This document shows positions 6,979 through 14,565 of a stretch of DNA of 19,483 nt, one piece after another. The notes below the pieces were generated by a model that was not told where the DNA came from, did no database searches, and saw only the letters and a program-made list of their open reading frames with translations. Positions within the stretch are counted from its first letter, which is position 1; every line of letters begins with the position of its first letter. The position numbers and the translations under genes were made by a program. This DNA comes from DATKDF01 sp035512795 (GTDB lineage: Bacteria > Acidobacteriota > Vicinamibacteria > Vicinamibacterales > SCN-69-37). The stretch covers positions 1 to 19,483 of the forward strand of contig DATKDF010000151.1 of NCBI GenBank assembly GCA_035512795.1. Direction: 5' to 3'.

Positions 6979-7250
6979 TCCTCCCAGTCTCCGGCGCCGT
7001 CATCGTCGTCATCGTCGTCGTCGTCGTCGAACTCGTCGACGTCGTCTTCGTCGGTGGCCTTCTTTTCTTCCTCGTCCTCGAGATCCTCGTCGTCGGCGTC
7101 CTCGTCGCTGTCAAAATCGAGCGGATCCAGCGTCACCACCCGGAGGTGGCTGCCGCAGGCATCACAGTCCCAGGGATCGCCCACTTCCATTTCGTCGAGA
7201 TCGTCATCGTCCACTTCAATCTCGGCATCGCATTCCGGACACGTCGCCAT
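6975..7250 (-). CDS. LysW-like zinc-ribbon protein with polyaspartate tail, ending DWEE
   Basis: Ninety-one residues. The first ~47 match LysW, the amino-group carrier protein of lysine/arginine synthesis: CPECDAEIE (C4, C7), a short acidic loop, CDACGSHL (C29, C32), then VVTLDPLDFD. LysW is about 54 residues long and ends EDWGE; the C-terminal Glu carries the substrate. This protein instead has about 38 extra, almost purely acidic residues (48-85, with a run of ten Asp) and then ends GAGDWEE. The ATG at 7250 has AAGGAG 5 bases upstream; the GTG at 7256 would overlap that site. The stop overlaps the larE start. No lysX, argC, argB or argJ homologue is near. The final TGG GAG GAG codons also form a ribosome-binding sequence, so WEE may be selected at the DNA level. 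It could alternatively be only an acidic zinc-ribbon protein. Confidence 0.75.
   Translation of the reverse strand: MATCPECDAEIEVDDDDLDEMEVGDPWDCDACGSHLRVVTLDPLDFDSDEDADDEDLEDEEEKKATDEDDVDEFDDDDDDDDDDGAGDWEE
6999..7063. repeat. Trinucleotide-rich tract (GTC/ATC) coding for polyaspartate
   Basis: An imperfect run of GTC and ATC triplets on the plus strand encodes the Asp-rich tail of the LysW-like protein. Such tracts can change length by slippage in whole codons without breaking the frame. Confidence 0.7.
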
Positions 7251-7280
7251 ACGCACTCCTTGAAGACAGGCTCTGGCCCG

Positions 7281-7312
7281 ATTATAGCGACCCGCCCCCC
7301 CGGTTTCGTCAA
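7281..7312 (-). promoter_or_regulatory. Promoter of the LysW-like/larE pair
   Basis: A perfect TATAAT (7286-7281, minus strand) lies about 30 bases before the ATG. A TTGACG (7312-7307) is upstream with a long spacer of 20 bases. Transcription would begin near 7274, giving a leader of about 24 bases that includes the AAGGAG site. Confidence 0.6.
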
Positions 7313-7337
7313 GCCCATTCGGTCGAACGCGGCGCGC

Positions 7338-9275
7338 TCAGTCGGCGGGCGCCAGTCGGAGCAGGCGCAGGGCGTTGGCCACGACGAGGATCGAGGCGCC
7401 CGTGTCGGCGAGCACGGCCATCCAGAGCGTGGCCAGCCCGGCGGCGGCCAGGACGACGAACGCCAGCTTCAGTCCGAGCGCCAGGGCCACGTTCACGCGG
7501 ATGTTCGACACCGTCGCCCGCGCGAGCCGGAGCGCAAAGGGCAGGCGCGACAGGTCGTCGGACATGAGCGCGACATCGGCCGTTTCGAGCGCGATGTCAC
7601 TGCCGGCCGCCCCCATCGCGATGCCGACGTCGGCCGCCGCCAGCGCCGGCGCATCGTTGACACCGTCGCCCACCATCGCGACCGCGCCGTGCCGCCGGCG
7701 CAGCTCCGTCACGGCGCGCACCTTGTCGTCGGGCAGCAGACCGGCGCGGACTTCGTCGAGGCCAACCCCCGCCCTGACGACCTCGGCGTGCGCGGGACTG
7801 TCGCCGGTCAGCAGGACGACCGAGACGATGCCCTGCCGCCTGAGCGCGGCGACGGCCTCGCGACTGCCGGCCCGGACCTCGTCGGTGAACCCGATGACGC
7901 CGAGTGGCGCCCCGCCCTGCGCCACGGCCACGAGATTGGCGCCGCTCGTCTCCAGTTCGCCGATGCGCGCATGGAGCGCCGGCGTGCAGAGGGCGCGCTC
8001 CTCGAACAGGCGATGACTGCCCACGAGCGCCGGCGCCTCGGCGACCACGGCCTCGGCACCGAGGCCCGGCAGGGCGCGGTACTGGGCACCCGGCGCAACC
8101 GCCAGGCCGGACCGCTCGGCGTGCGCGACAATGGCCCGGCCAATCGGATGCTCGGAGCGGGCCTCGAGCGCCGCCGCCACCTCCAGCACGCCGGCGCTCG
8201 TCACGTCTCCGACACCGACGACGTCGGTGACGGTCAGTCGGCCCTCGGTGAGCGTGCCGGTCTTGTCGAAGGCGACACACCTGACCGCCGCCAGGCGCTC
8301 GAGATGCACGCCACCCTTGATGAGGACTCCGGCTCGTGCCGCCGCCGTCAGGCCGGAGACGACCGACACGGGCGTGGAGATCACGAGCGCGCACGGACAG
8401 GCCACGACGAGGAGTGCGATGGCTCGGTACGCCCAGACCCCTGCGTCGGCGCCGGCCACAAGCGGGGGCAGGATCGCCAGGAGCACCGCGAGCGCGGTCA
8501 CCGCCGGCGTGTACCAGCGCGCGAAGCGGTCCACCAGCGCCTGCACCGGCGCGCGCTGCCGCTCGGCCTCGGCGACGAGCCGCACGATGCGCGCGAGCGC
8601 CGAGTCTCCGGCCGGCCGCTCAACACGGACATCGAGCGCCCCGGTCCCGTTGATCGTGCCGGCAAACACGTCGTCGCCGTCCCGCTTCTCGACCGGCCAC
8701 GCCTCACCGGTAATCGGCGCCTCGTTGACCGCCGACACCCCATGCACGACCGTGCCATCGAGGGGAACGCGCTGACCCGGTCTGACGATGACGACCTCGC
8801 CGACCGTGACGTCCGCAACCGGAAGCTCCAGGACCGCGTCACCCCGTCGGACCACGGCGATGTCGGGCGAGAGCGTCATCAGCGACCGGATGGCCTGTCG
8901 CGCCCGTCCGAGGCTCTGGCTCTCGAGCCACTGCGCAACGGCGAACAGCCACGCGACGGCGGCCGCTTCGAGCGGCTCGTCGATGATGAGTGCACCGACG
9001 ACGGCCACGACCATCAGCACGTTGATGTCGAGGACGCGCGCGCGGACCGACTGCCACGCCCGGCCGGCCGGCCTGCCGATGGTGAGCGCAATGGCCACCA
9101 GGTACCCGAGCGTGCCAAGGTCCGGGCGCCCGGCCAGCCCGACCATCCACCCGGCGACGATGGCCAGGCCCGCAAGCGCCATGCGCGGCCAGCCACCCGA
9201 TCGCCACCACGACGGTGTCGCCGCCGGCCTGACGACCGGTGGCTCGCACGTGCCGCCGCAGCAGGCCTCGCTCAC
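7338..9275 (-). CDS. P1B-2-type heavy-metal efflux ATPase (Zn/Cd/Pb)
   Basis: A 645-residue inner-membrane pump. Motifs in order: PITGE (187-191), the transmembrane metal site CPC (293-295), phosphorylation site DKTGT (337-341), SEHP (374-377) and GDGVND (536-541). The last helices carry NVALALGLK (K603) and ADTGASILVVANALRLLR (D624), which closely match ZntA and point to Zn2+/Cd2+/Pb2+ export. The usual N-terminal HMA domain is missing; in its place is a short tail with C5, C6 and C10 (ACCGGTC). The GTG start overlaps the ArsR stop by 4 bases (GTGA, 9272-9275), so pump and sensor are co-translated and the pump is presumably induced by the metal that ArsR senses. Confidence 0.93.
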   Translation of the reverse strand: MSEACCGGTCEPPVVRPAATPSWWRSGGWPRMALAGLAIVAGWMVGLAGRPDLGTLGYLVAIALTIGRPAGRAWQSVRARVLDINVLMVVAVVGALIIDEPLEAAAVAWLFAVAQWLESQSLGRARQAIRSLMTLSPDIAVVRRGDAVLELPVADVTVGEVVIVRPGQRVPLDGTVVHGVSAVNEAPITGEAWPVEKRDGDDVFAGTINGTGALDVRVERPAGDSALARIVRLVAEAERQRAPVQALVDRFARWYTPAVTALAVLLAILPPLVAGADAGVWAYRAIALLVVACPCALVISTPVSVVSGLTAAARAGVLIKGGVHLERLAAVRCVAFDKTGTLTEGRLTVTDVVGVGDVTSAGVLEVAAALEARSEHPIGRAIVAHAERSGLAVAPGAQYRALPGLGAEAVVAEAPALVGSHRLFEERALCTPALHARIGELETSGANLVAVAQGGAPLGVIGFTDEVRAGSREAVAALRRQGIVSVVLLTGDSPAHAEVVRAGVGLDEVRAGLLPDDKVRAVTELRRRHGAVAMVGDGVNDAPALAAADVGIAMGAAGSDIALETADVALMSDDLSRLPFALRLARATVSNIRVNVALALGLKLAFVVLAAAGLATLWMAVLADTGASILVVANALRLLRLAPAD

Positions 9276-9667
9276 GCCCGGGGCTCCTCTTCCACGTGCC
9301 GGCAAGTGTCGCGAAGCAGACCGACCACGTGATGGTCGTCGAGCGCGTAGAAGGCCAACCGGCCCGCACGCCGAACACGGACCAGCCGGGCGGCCCGGAG
9401 GAGGCGCAGTTGATGCGAGACGGCCGACTCGCTCAGCCCGACGAGCGACGCCAGGTCGCAGACGCAGCGCTCGCCGTGTGTGAGCGCATCGACGATGCGG
9501 ACGCGTGTCGGGTCACCCAGCAAGTTGAAGACCTCCGCGACGTCGCGCACGGTACCGGCCGACAAGAGTCGGCTGGCGATCGTCTGAAGGACGGCTTGAT
9601 CGGCCTGGTGCTGTTGGCCGCACGCGGGGACCGAATCGGGTACGGTGGAGGGTGCGGCAGACGTCAT
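9272..9667 (-). CDS. ArsR/SmtB-family metal-sensing repressor
   Basis: A 131-residue winged-helix repressor. FNLLGDPTRVRIVDAL, the recognition region LVGLSESAVSHQLRLL and the wing RVRRAGRLAFYAL are typical. Two metal sites are readable. In alpha-3N, ERCVCDL gives C68 and C70 as in CadC (Cd/Pb), with C16 in the N-terminal arm as a further ligand. In alpha-5, D111, H113, H124 and E127 have exactly the SmtB/CzrA zinc-site spacing. It probably releases DNA on Zn, Cd or Pb and so induces the ATPase behind it. The ATG at 9667 was preferred over the ATG at 9682 and TTG at 9703, because these fall within the likely promoter and no ribosome-binding site precedes any of them. Confidence 0.92.
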   Translation of the reverse strand: MTSAAPSTVPDSVPACGQQHQADQAVLQTIASRLLSAGTVRDVAEVFNLLGDPTRVRIVDALTHGERCVCDLASLVGLSESAVSHQLRLLRAARLVRVRRAGRLAFYALDDHHVVGLLRDTCRHVEEEPRA

Positions 9668-9673
9668 AGCCCA

Positions 9674-9703
9674 TGAATACATGAGCAAGTGTGCAGATGT
9701 CAA
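9674..9703 (-). promoter_or_regulatory. Putative arsR-ATPase promoter
   Basis: On the minus strand TTGACA (9703-9698) is followed 18 bases later by TATTCA (9679-9674). The start would be near 9667, the A of the chosen ATG, suggesting another leaderless message. The -10 match is poor. Confidence 0.4.
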
Positions 9704-9720
9704 TGAATCTGCCGTATTGA
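9700..9720. promoter_or_regulatory. Inverted repeat TCAAT-N11-ATTGA, possible ArsR operator
   Basis: Perfect 5-base arms at 9700-9704 and 9716-9720 lie between two divergent promoters and touch the -35 element of each. Position fits an operator for the ArsR protein, but the arms are short and differ from known SmtB/CadC sites. Confidence 0.3.
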
Positions 9721-9746
9721 CACGCCTTTTGGCCCGGAAATAGGAT
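9717..9746 (+). promoter_or_regulatory. Promoter of the ABC-DacB operon
   Basis: TTGACA (9717-9722), an 18-base spacer and TAGGAT (9741-9746). Transcription would begin near 9753, leaving about 65 bases before the ATP-binding subunit gene. Confidence 0.55.
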
Positions 9747-9817
9747 TCTCAGTTCAATGCCGTCGGCCACTTCAGGCCGGCGGGACCGCGAACCAGGATG
9801 CGAGGAAGAGGGAGCGC

Positions 9818-10819
9818 ATGATCGAGGTTCAACACCTCACGAAGCGCTACGGCCCGTTCACCGCCGTGGACGACGTGAGTTTCCGCGTGGAAAAGGGTGA
9901 AATTCTCGGCTTCCTCGGCCCCAACGGGGCCGGGAAGACGACGACCATGCGGGTGCTGACCGGCTACATGCCGCCGACCGACGGCCGGGCGGTGGTGGCC
10001 GGCTTCGACCTGTTCACCCATCCGATCGACGCCAAACGACGCACCGGGTATCTGCCCGAGACGCCGCCGCTCTATCCCGACATGACGGTGCGCGAGTACC
10101 TGCACTTCGTCGCCCGGATCAAGACATCCGGTCTGTCGAAGGCGGACCGTGCCATGCGCGTCGCCCACGTGATGAAGCGCACGCGAATCGATGACGTCCC
10201 CGACAAGCATTGCGGCAAGCTCTCGAAGGGCTACCGGCAGCGGGTCGGCCTCGCCCAGGCCCTCATCCACGATCCGGAGGTACTGATCCTCGACGAGCCC
10301 ACGGCGGGTCTGGACCCGAAGCAGATCATCGAGACGCGCGACCTCATCCGGGGGCTGGCCGGGGATCACACGATCATCCTGAGCACCCACATCCTTCCGG
10401 AGGTCGCCCAGACCTGCCAGCGGGTCGTCATCATCAACAAGGGACGCGTCGTGGCCGAGGACACGCCTGGCAACCTGACCCAGCAACTGGCCGGCGCCGC
10501 GACGCTCTACGTCCAGGTGGACGGGGTCGAGGACGCGACGAGCGCGCTCGCCGCGGTCCCGGGCGTGGATCGCGTGGTGGTGTCGGACCGGGCCGGGTCG
10601 GCGGTCGGGTACGAGATTGACGCGACGCCGCACCGGGATGTGCGGCGCGACGTCGCGCGGGCCGTGGTCGACCGCGGCTGGGGCCTGCTCGAGTTGCGGC
10701 CGATGCGGATGAGCCTCGAAGAGATCTTCCTGCAACTGACCACCGAAGAGAGCCCCGACGGCCCGCGCGCGGGCGAGGCCGGCGCGCCCGACGCGCCGGC
10801 GGAGGTGGCTCATGGGTAA
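9818..10819 (+). CDS. ABC transporter ATP-binding protein (GldA-like)
   Basis: A 333-residue ATPase. Walker A GPNGAGKT (34-41), Q-loop region YLPETPP (78-84), signature LSKGYRQR (135-142), Walker B LILDEP (156-161) and the switch histidine STH (H191) are all present, so it should be active. The C-terminal ~100 residues form the accessory domain common in ABC-2 exporters, ending in an Asp/Pro/Ala-rich tail. The ATG at 9818 has GAGGGAG shortly upstream. Its stop lies inside the start of the permease gene (8-base overlap). With the following permease and GldG-like protein it makes the three-part unit known from Gld and related systems; the substrate is unknown. Confidence 0.92.
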   Translation: MIEVQHLTKRYGPFTAVDDVSFRVEKGEILGFLGPNGAGKTTTMRVLTGYMPPTDGRAVVAGFDLFTHPIDAKRRTGYLPETPPLYPDMTVREYLHFVARIKTSGLSKADRAMRVAHVMKRTRIDDVPDKHCGKLSKGYRQRVGLAQALIHDPEVLILDEPTAGLDPKQIIETRDLIRGLAGDHTIILSTHILPEVAQTCQRVVIINKGRVVAEDTPGNLTQQLAGAATLYVQVDGVEDATSALAAVPGVDRVVVSDRAGSAVGYEIDATPHRDVRRDVARAVVDRGWGLLELRPMRMSLEEIFLQLTTEESPDGPRAGEAGAPDAPAEVAHG

Positions 10820-11591
10820 CAGCGTGCGCAACATCACGGCCATCGCCGGCAAGGAACTGCGCGGGTACTTCGCGTCGCCGACGGCCTGGGTGATGATGGG
10901 CCTGTTCGCGTTCCTGTTCGGCTGGTTTTTCGCCGCCTATCTGCAGTACTTCGTCAATTCGAGCATGCAGTCGCAGTTCGGCGGCGCGCCGCCCAGCATG
11001 AACGTGAACCAGCACATGATCCGCCCGCTGCTCCAGAACGCGAGCGTGATCGTCCTGTTCATCCTGCCGATGGTCACGATGCGGACCTACTCGGAGGAGA
11101 AGCGCTCGGGCACGATCGAGCTCCTGCTCACCTCGCCGCTGACCGACGTCGAGATCGTGCTGGGCAAGTTCCTGGGCGCGGTCGGCCTGTACGCGGCGCT
11201 CCTCGGCGTGACGATGGCCTACATGGTGTTCCTGTTCGTCTACGGCGACCCGGAATGGCCGGCGCTGCTCTCGGGCTACCTCGGGCTGCTGCTCCTCGGC
11301 AGTTGCTTCATCTCGCTGGGCCTCTTCGTGTCGAGCACGACGAAGAACCAGATGGTGGCCGGCGCGGCCACCTTCGTGCTGGCGCTCGTGCTCTGGATCA
11401 TCGACTGGATGGCCGAAGGCGCCGGGCCGACGATGGGCGAACTGCTGCGGTACCTGTCGATCACCGGGCACTTCGATGACTTCGGCAAGGGCGTGATCGA
11501 CACGCGACACGTCGTCTACTACCTGAGTCTGATTTCGTTCGGGTTGTTCCTGACCGTCAAGTCGGTGGACACCGAGCGGTGGAGGGGCTAG
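10812..11591 (+). CDS. ABC-2 transporter permease (GldF-like)
   Basis: A 259-residue membrane protein. An amphipathic N-terminus (ITAIAGKELRGYFASP) is followed by about six membrane helices. The conserved cytoplasmic segment MRTYSEEKRSGTIELLLTSP, with the EEKRSGT motif, is characteristic of ABC-2 permeases. The start overlaps the ATPase gene by 8 bases, and the gene ends 2 bases before the GldG-like start. It should form the channel for the ATPase at 9818-10819. Confidence 0.9.
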   Translation: MGNSVRNITAIAGKELRGYFASPTAWVMMGLFAFLFGWFFAAYLQYFVNSSMQSQFGGAPPSMNVNQHMIRPLLQNASVIVLFILPMVTMRTYSEEKRSGTIELLLTSPLTDVEIVLGKFLGAVGLYAALLGVTMAYMVFLFVYGDPEWPALLSGYLGLLLLGSCFISLGLFVSSTTKNQMVAGAATFVLALVLWIIDWMAEGAGPTMGELLRYLSITGHFDDFGKGVIDTRHVVYYLSLISFGLFLTVKSVDTERWRG

Positions 11592-11593
11592 TC

Positions 11594-13180
11594 GTGAAGC
11601 GCGCAGTCGGACTCCTCGGCTGGCTCGGCGTCGTCCTGGTCCTCGCGGCCGTGGCCCTGCGGTTCATCGAGCCGGAGCTGCAGCTCTGGTCACGGCGGCT
11701 GGCGCTCGCCGGCCTGGTCGTCGTCGGCCTCGACACGCTCAGCCAGTGGCGTGACATCGCCCGCTCGTTCCAGGGGCGCAACGTGAAGTACGGATCGATG
11801 GCGGCCGGCAGCGTCGTGCTGTTTCTCGGCATCCTCGTCGGGCTCAACTGGATCGCCAATCGCCAGAGTGCCCGCTGGGACCTGACCGAGGGCGGCCAGT
11901 TCTCACTGGCGGATCAGACGAGACAGCTCCTGGCCTCGCTCGAGCAACCCGTGGCCATCCGCGCCTACTACAACGCGAACGACTCGAGCCAGGGCCTGCG
12001 CGACAGGCTCGAGCCGTACGGGCACGAATCGAGCCAGGTCCAGCTCGAATTCATCGACCCGAACCGCGATCCGACCACCGCCAAACGCGACGAGGTGCAG
12101 CAGTACGGCACCGTCGTCTTCGAGTACGCCGGCCGCATCGAGCGGTCGACGGCGTCCGACGAACAGAGCCTGACCAACGCCCTGAAGAAGCTCCTCGAAG
12201 GACAGACGAAGAAGGTCTACTTCACGCAGGGTCACGGCGAGAAGGACCCGACCAACAGCGATGTCACCGGCTACAGCGGCATTGCCGACGGCCTGCGGAG
12301 TGACAACTTCGAAGTCGAGACCGTCACGCTCGTCCAGGAGGGCCGGATCCCCGACGATGCCACGCTACTCGTCATCGCCGGACCGGCCACCGATTTCCTG
12401 GCGCCGGAACTCCAGATGGTCCGCGACTTCCTCGACCGGCAGGGCAAGGTGCTGCTCCAGATCGACCCGCCGGACTCGGCGACCGCACCGCAGCCCACCG
12501 GTCTCATCGCGCTCGCACGCGACTGGGGCATTGCCGTCGGCGATGACGTCGTCGTCGATGCGAGCGGTCTCGGGCAGCTCATTGGCACGAACGAGTCGTC
12601 GCCGGTCGGCCTCCCCGCTCCGCACCCGATCACGGAGCGGTTCGGGCTGATTACGGCGTTCCCGTTCACCCGATCGGTCGCCCCGATCGAGGGCGGTGTG
12701 GACGGCCGGACGGCACAACGGGTGATGGAAACCAGCCCGCAGAGCTGGGGCGAGACCGACCTGACACGCCTGTTCGCCAACGGCGAGACCGAGCGCAATC
12801 TGGACGGCGGCGATCTGGCCGGCCCGGTGCCGATTGCCGCCGCCGTGGCGGTCACGGCGCCGGCGCCAGCGCCCACGCCCGAGGCCCCCGCCGACACCCC
12901 CGACGCGCCCCGGGCCGAAACGCGCCTGGTCGTCGTCGGCGACAGCGACTTTGCCTCGAACAGGGCGCTCGGCATTCCGGGCAACCGCGACCTGTACCTC
13001 AACATGGCCAACTGGCTGGCTCAGCAGGAAGACCTCATCGCGATCCGGCCGAAGGATCCCTCGAGTCGCGGGATCACGCTGACGGCCGACCAGCACACGC
13101 GCATCAACTGGCTGGCGCTGCTCGGCATTCCGATCGCGCTCATCGGCAACGCGGTGCGCGTGTGGTGGAAGAGGCGATGA
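11594..13180 (+). CDS. GldG-like ABC-associated membrane protein (ABC_transp_aux)
   Basis: A 528-residue protein. Two or three N-terminal hydrophobic segments lead into NRQSARWDLTEGGQFSLADQT, the hallmark of the GldG/ABC-type uncharacterised transport family. A large extracytoplasmic domain with TQGHGEKD and DFLDRQGKVLLQIDPP follows, then a Pro/Ala linker, VVGDSDFASN and a final helix with a WWKRR tail. The GTG at 11594 was chosen because GGAGGGG sits 8 bases before it and the previous gene has just ended; a GTG at 11579 would overlap that gene and has no such site. Its function in the family is poorly defined; it probably recognises substrate or transmits force at the membrane surface. Confidence 0.87.
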   Translation: MKRAVGLLGWLGVVLVLAAVALRFIEPELQLWSRRLALAGLVVVGLDTLSQWRDIARSFQGRNVKYGSMAAGSVVLFLGILVGLNWIANRQSARWDLTEGGQFSLADQTRQLLASLEQPVAIRAYYNANDSSQGLRDRLEPYGHESSQVQLEFIDPNRDPTTAKRDEVQQYGTVVFEYAGRIERSTASDEQSLTNALKKLLEGQTKKVYFTQGHGEKDPTNSDVTGYSGIADGLRSDNFEVETVTLVQEGRIPDDATLLVIAGPATDFLAPELQMVRDFLDRQGKVLLQIDPPDSATAPQPTGLIALARDWGIAVGDDVVVDASGLGQLIGTNESSPVGLPAPHPITERFGLITAFPFTRSVAPIEGGVDGRTAQRVMETSPQSWGETDLTRLFANGETERNLDGGDLAGPVPIAAAVAVTAPAPAPTPEAPADTPDAPRAETRLVVVGDSDFASNRALGIPGNRDLYLNMANWLAQQEDLIAIRPKDPSSRGITLTADQHTRINWLALLGIPIALIGNAVRVWWKRR

Positions 13181-14565
13181 GGGGACGCTCATTCCTGATC
13201 CTGCTGATCGCGGCCCTGGGCCTCGGGGCCTACATCTACTTCGTCGAATCGAAGCGGGAGCCGGCCGGGGCGCGGGTCGTCGACAACGAGAAAATGTTCA
13301 CGCTCGAGCCCGGCACGATTGAGGAAGTGACCGTCCAGACGGCCGGCGGCGAGGTGACGACGGTTCGCAAGAGCGGCGACACGTGGCAGATTGTCGTCCC
13401 GGCTACGATCGAGGCCAGCACCAGCGCGGTCAGCACGCTCGTGGCGGCCATCGAGAACCTCGCGATCGAGCGGGTCGTCGACGAGAACCCGGCGTCGATG
13501 GAGCCGTTCGGCCTCGAGACGCCCCGCCTCACGCTGGCGTTCAAAACCGCCGGCGACGCGACCGAGCGCCGGCTGCTCATCGGCGACCGCACGCCCACCG
13601 GCTCGGACCTCTACGCGCGCGTCGACGGCGAGCCGCGCCTGCTGCTCATTGCCTCGTACCTCGAGGACTCGTTCGACAAATCCACCTTCGACCTGCGCGA
13701 CAAGAGCGTGCTGAAGTTCCAGCGTGACGGCATCGAGTCAATCGGGATCGACCGCGCCACCGGCGGTCGGGTCGGGCTCGCGCGCACGGGGACGAACTGG
13801 CGACTGACCGATCCGCTCGACGCGTCAGCCGACTTCTCCACCGTCGATGGCCTGGTCAGCCGCCTCTTCCAGGCCGAGATGCGGTCAATCGTGTCGCCCG
13901 ACGACACGGCCTCGACCGCCGAGCTCACGCCGGCCCAACTTCGCGAATTCGGACTCGACCCACCGGCCGCCACGGTGACGCTCGGCTCGGGCTCGACCCG
14001 CGCGGTGCTCGCCATCGGCGGAACGCACGACGAGACGTCCCGCTACGCGCGCGACCTGTCGCGGCCGCTCGTGTTCACCATCGACTCGACGATCCACGAC
14101 GACCTCGTGAAGGCGCCGGACGACCTCCGCGCCAAGGACGTGTTCGCCTTCCGGTCGTTCTCCGCCGTGGGCCTCGACATGACCGTGGACGGCACGAGTG
14201 CGACGTTCGCCAAGGCGCCGCCGGCGGCCGGCGCCGCGGCCGCCACCACGCCGGCCGCGGCCTGGAAGCAGACCGCGCCGGCCGAGAAGGACATCGACGA
14301 CGCGACGTTCACCGACCTGCTGACGACGCTCTCGAACCTGCGCGCGGAGTCGTTTGCCGCCCGCGCGCTCGTCGAAGGCCAGACGGTCGAGGTCACCGCC
14401 CGCTCCGGCGACGCCGCCTCGCCGACGGTCGAGCGCGTCACGTTCCGCAAGTCCGGCGACATCGTGCACGCCATCCGCGACGGCGAACCCGGCGCGGCCG
14501 TCGTCACGACGGCCGACTTCGACCGCGTGCTGACGCTCTTCAGGGACCTGACGAGCGGCCAGTGA
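13177..14565 (+). CDS. DUF4340-domain protein of the ABC operon
   Basis: A 462-residue protein with one N-terminal membrane anchor (SFLILLIAALGLGAYIYFVE) and an extracytoplasmic region with DUF4340-type modules: VRKSGDTWQIVVP, PASMEPFGLETPRLTL, RLLIGDRTPTGSDLYARV, then a second copy around PAQLREFGLDPPAATVTLGS. An Ala-rich linker lies near residues 350-370. DUF4340 genes are usual companions of GldG-like genes. The ATG overlaps the preceding stop (ATGA, 13177-13180), and its own stop overlaps the DacB start (GTGA). No catalytic motif is visible. Confidence 0.85.
   Translation: MRGRSFLILLIAALGLGAYIYFVESKREPAGARVVDNEKMFTLEPGTIEEVTVQTAGGEVTTVRKSGDTWQIVVPATIEASTSAVSTLVAAIENLAIERVVDENPASMEPFGLETPRLTLAFKTAGDATERRLLIGDRTPTGSDLYARVDGEPRLLLIASYLEDSFDKSTFDLRDKSVLKFQRDGIESIGIDRATGGRVGLARTGTNWRLTDPLDASADFSTVDGLVSRLFQAEMRSIVSPDDTASTAELTPAQLREFGLDPPAATVTLGSGSTRAVLAIGGTHDETSRYARDLSRPLVFTIDSTIHDDLVKAPDDLRAKDVFAFRSFSAVGLDMTVDGTSATFAKAPPAAGAAAATTPAAAWKQTAPAEKDIDDATFTDLLTTLSNLRAESFAARALVEGQTVEVTARSGDAASPTVERVTFRKSGDIVHAIRDGEPGAAVVTTADFDRVLTLFRDLTSGQ

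Noticed and set aside
6999..7063. CRISPR-like or regulatory triplet repeat
   Set aside because: It is a codon-periodic tract inside a coding gene with no spacers.
6933..9332. A 799-codon open frame on the plus strand
   Set aside because: It is the antisense shadow of the ATPase and LysW-like genes; it is Arg/Asp/Gly-rich and shows no family motifs.
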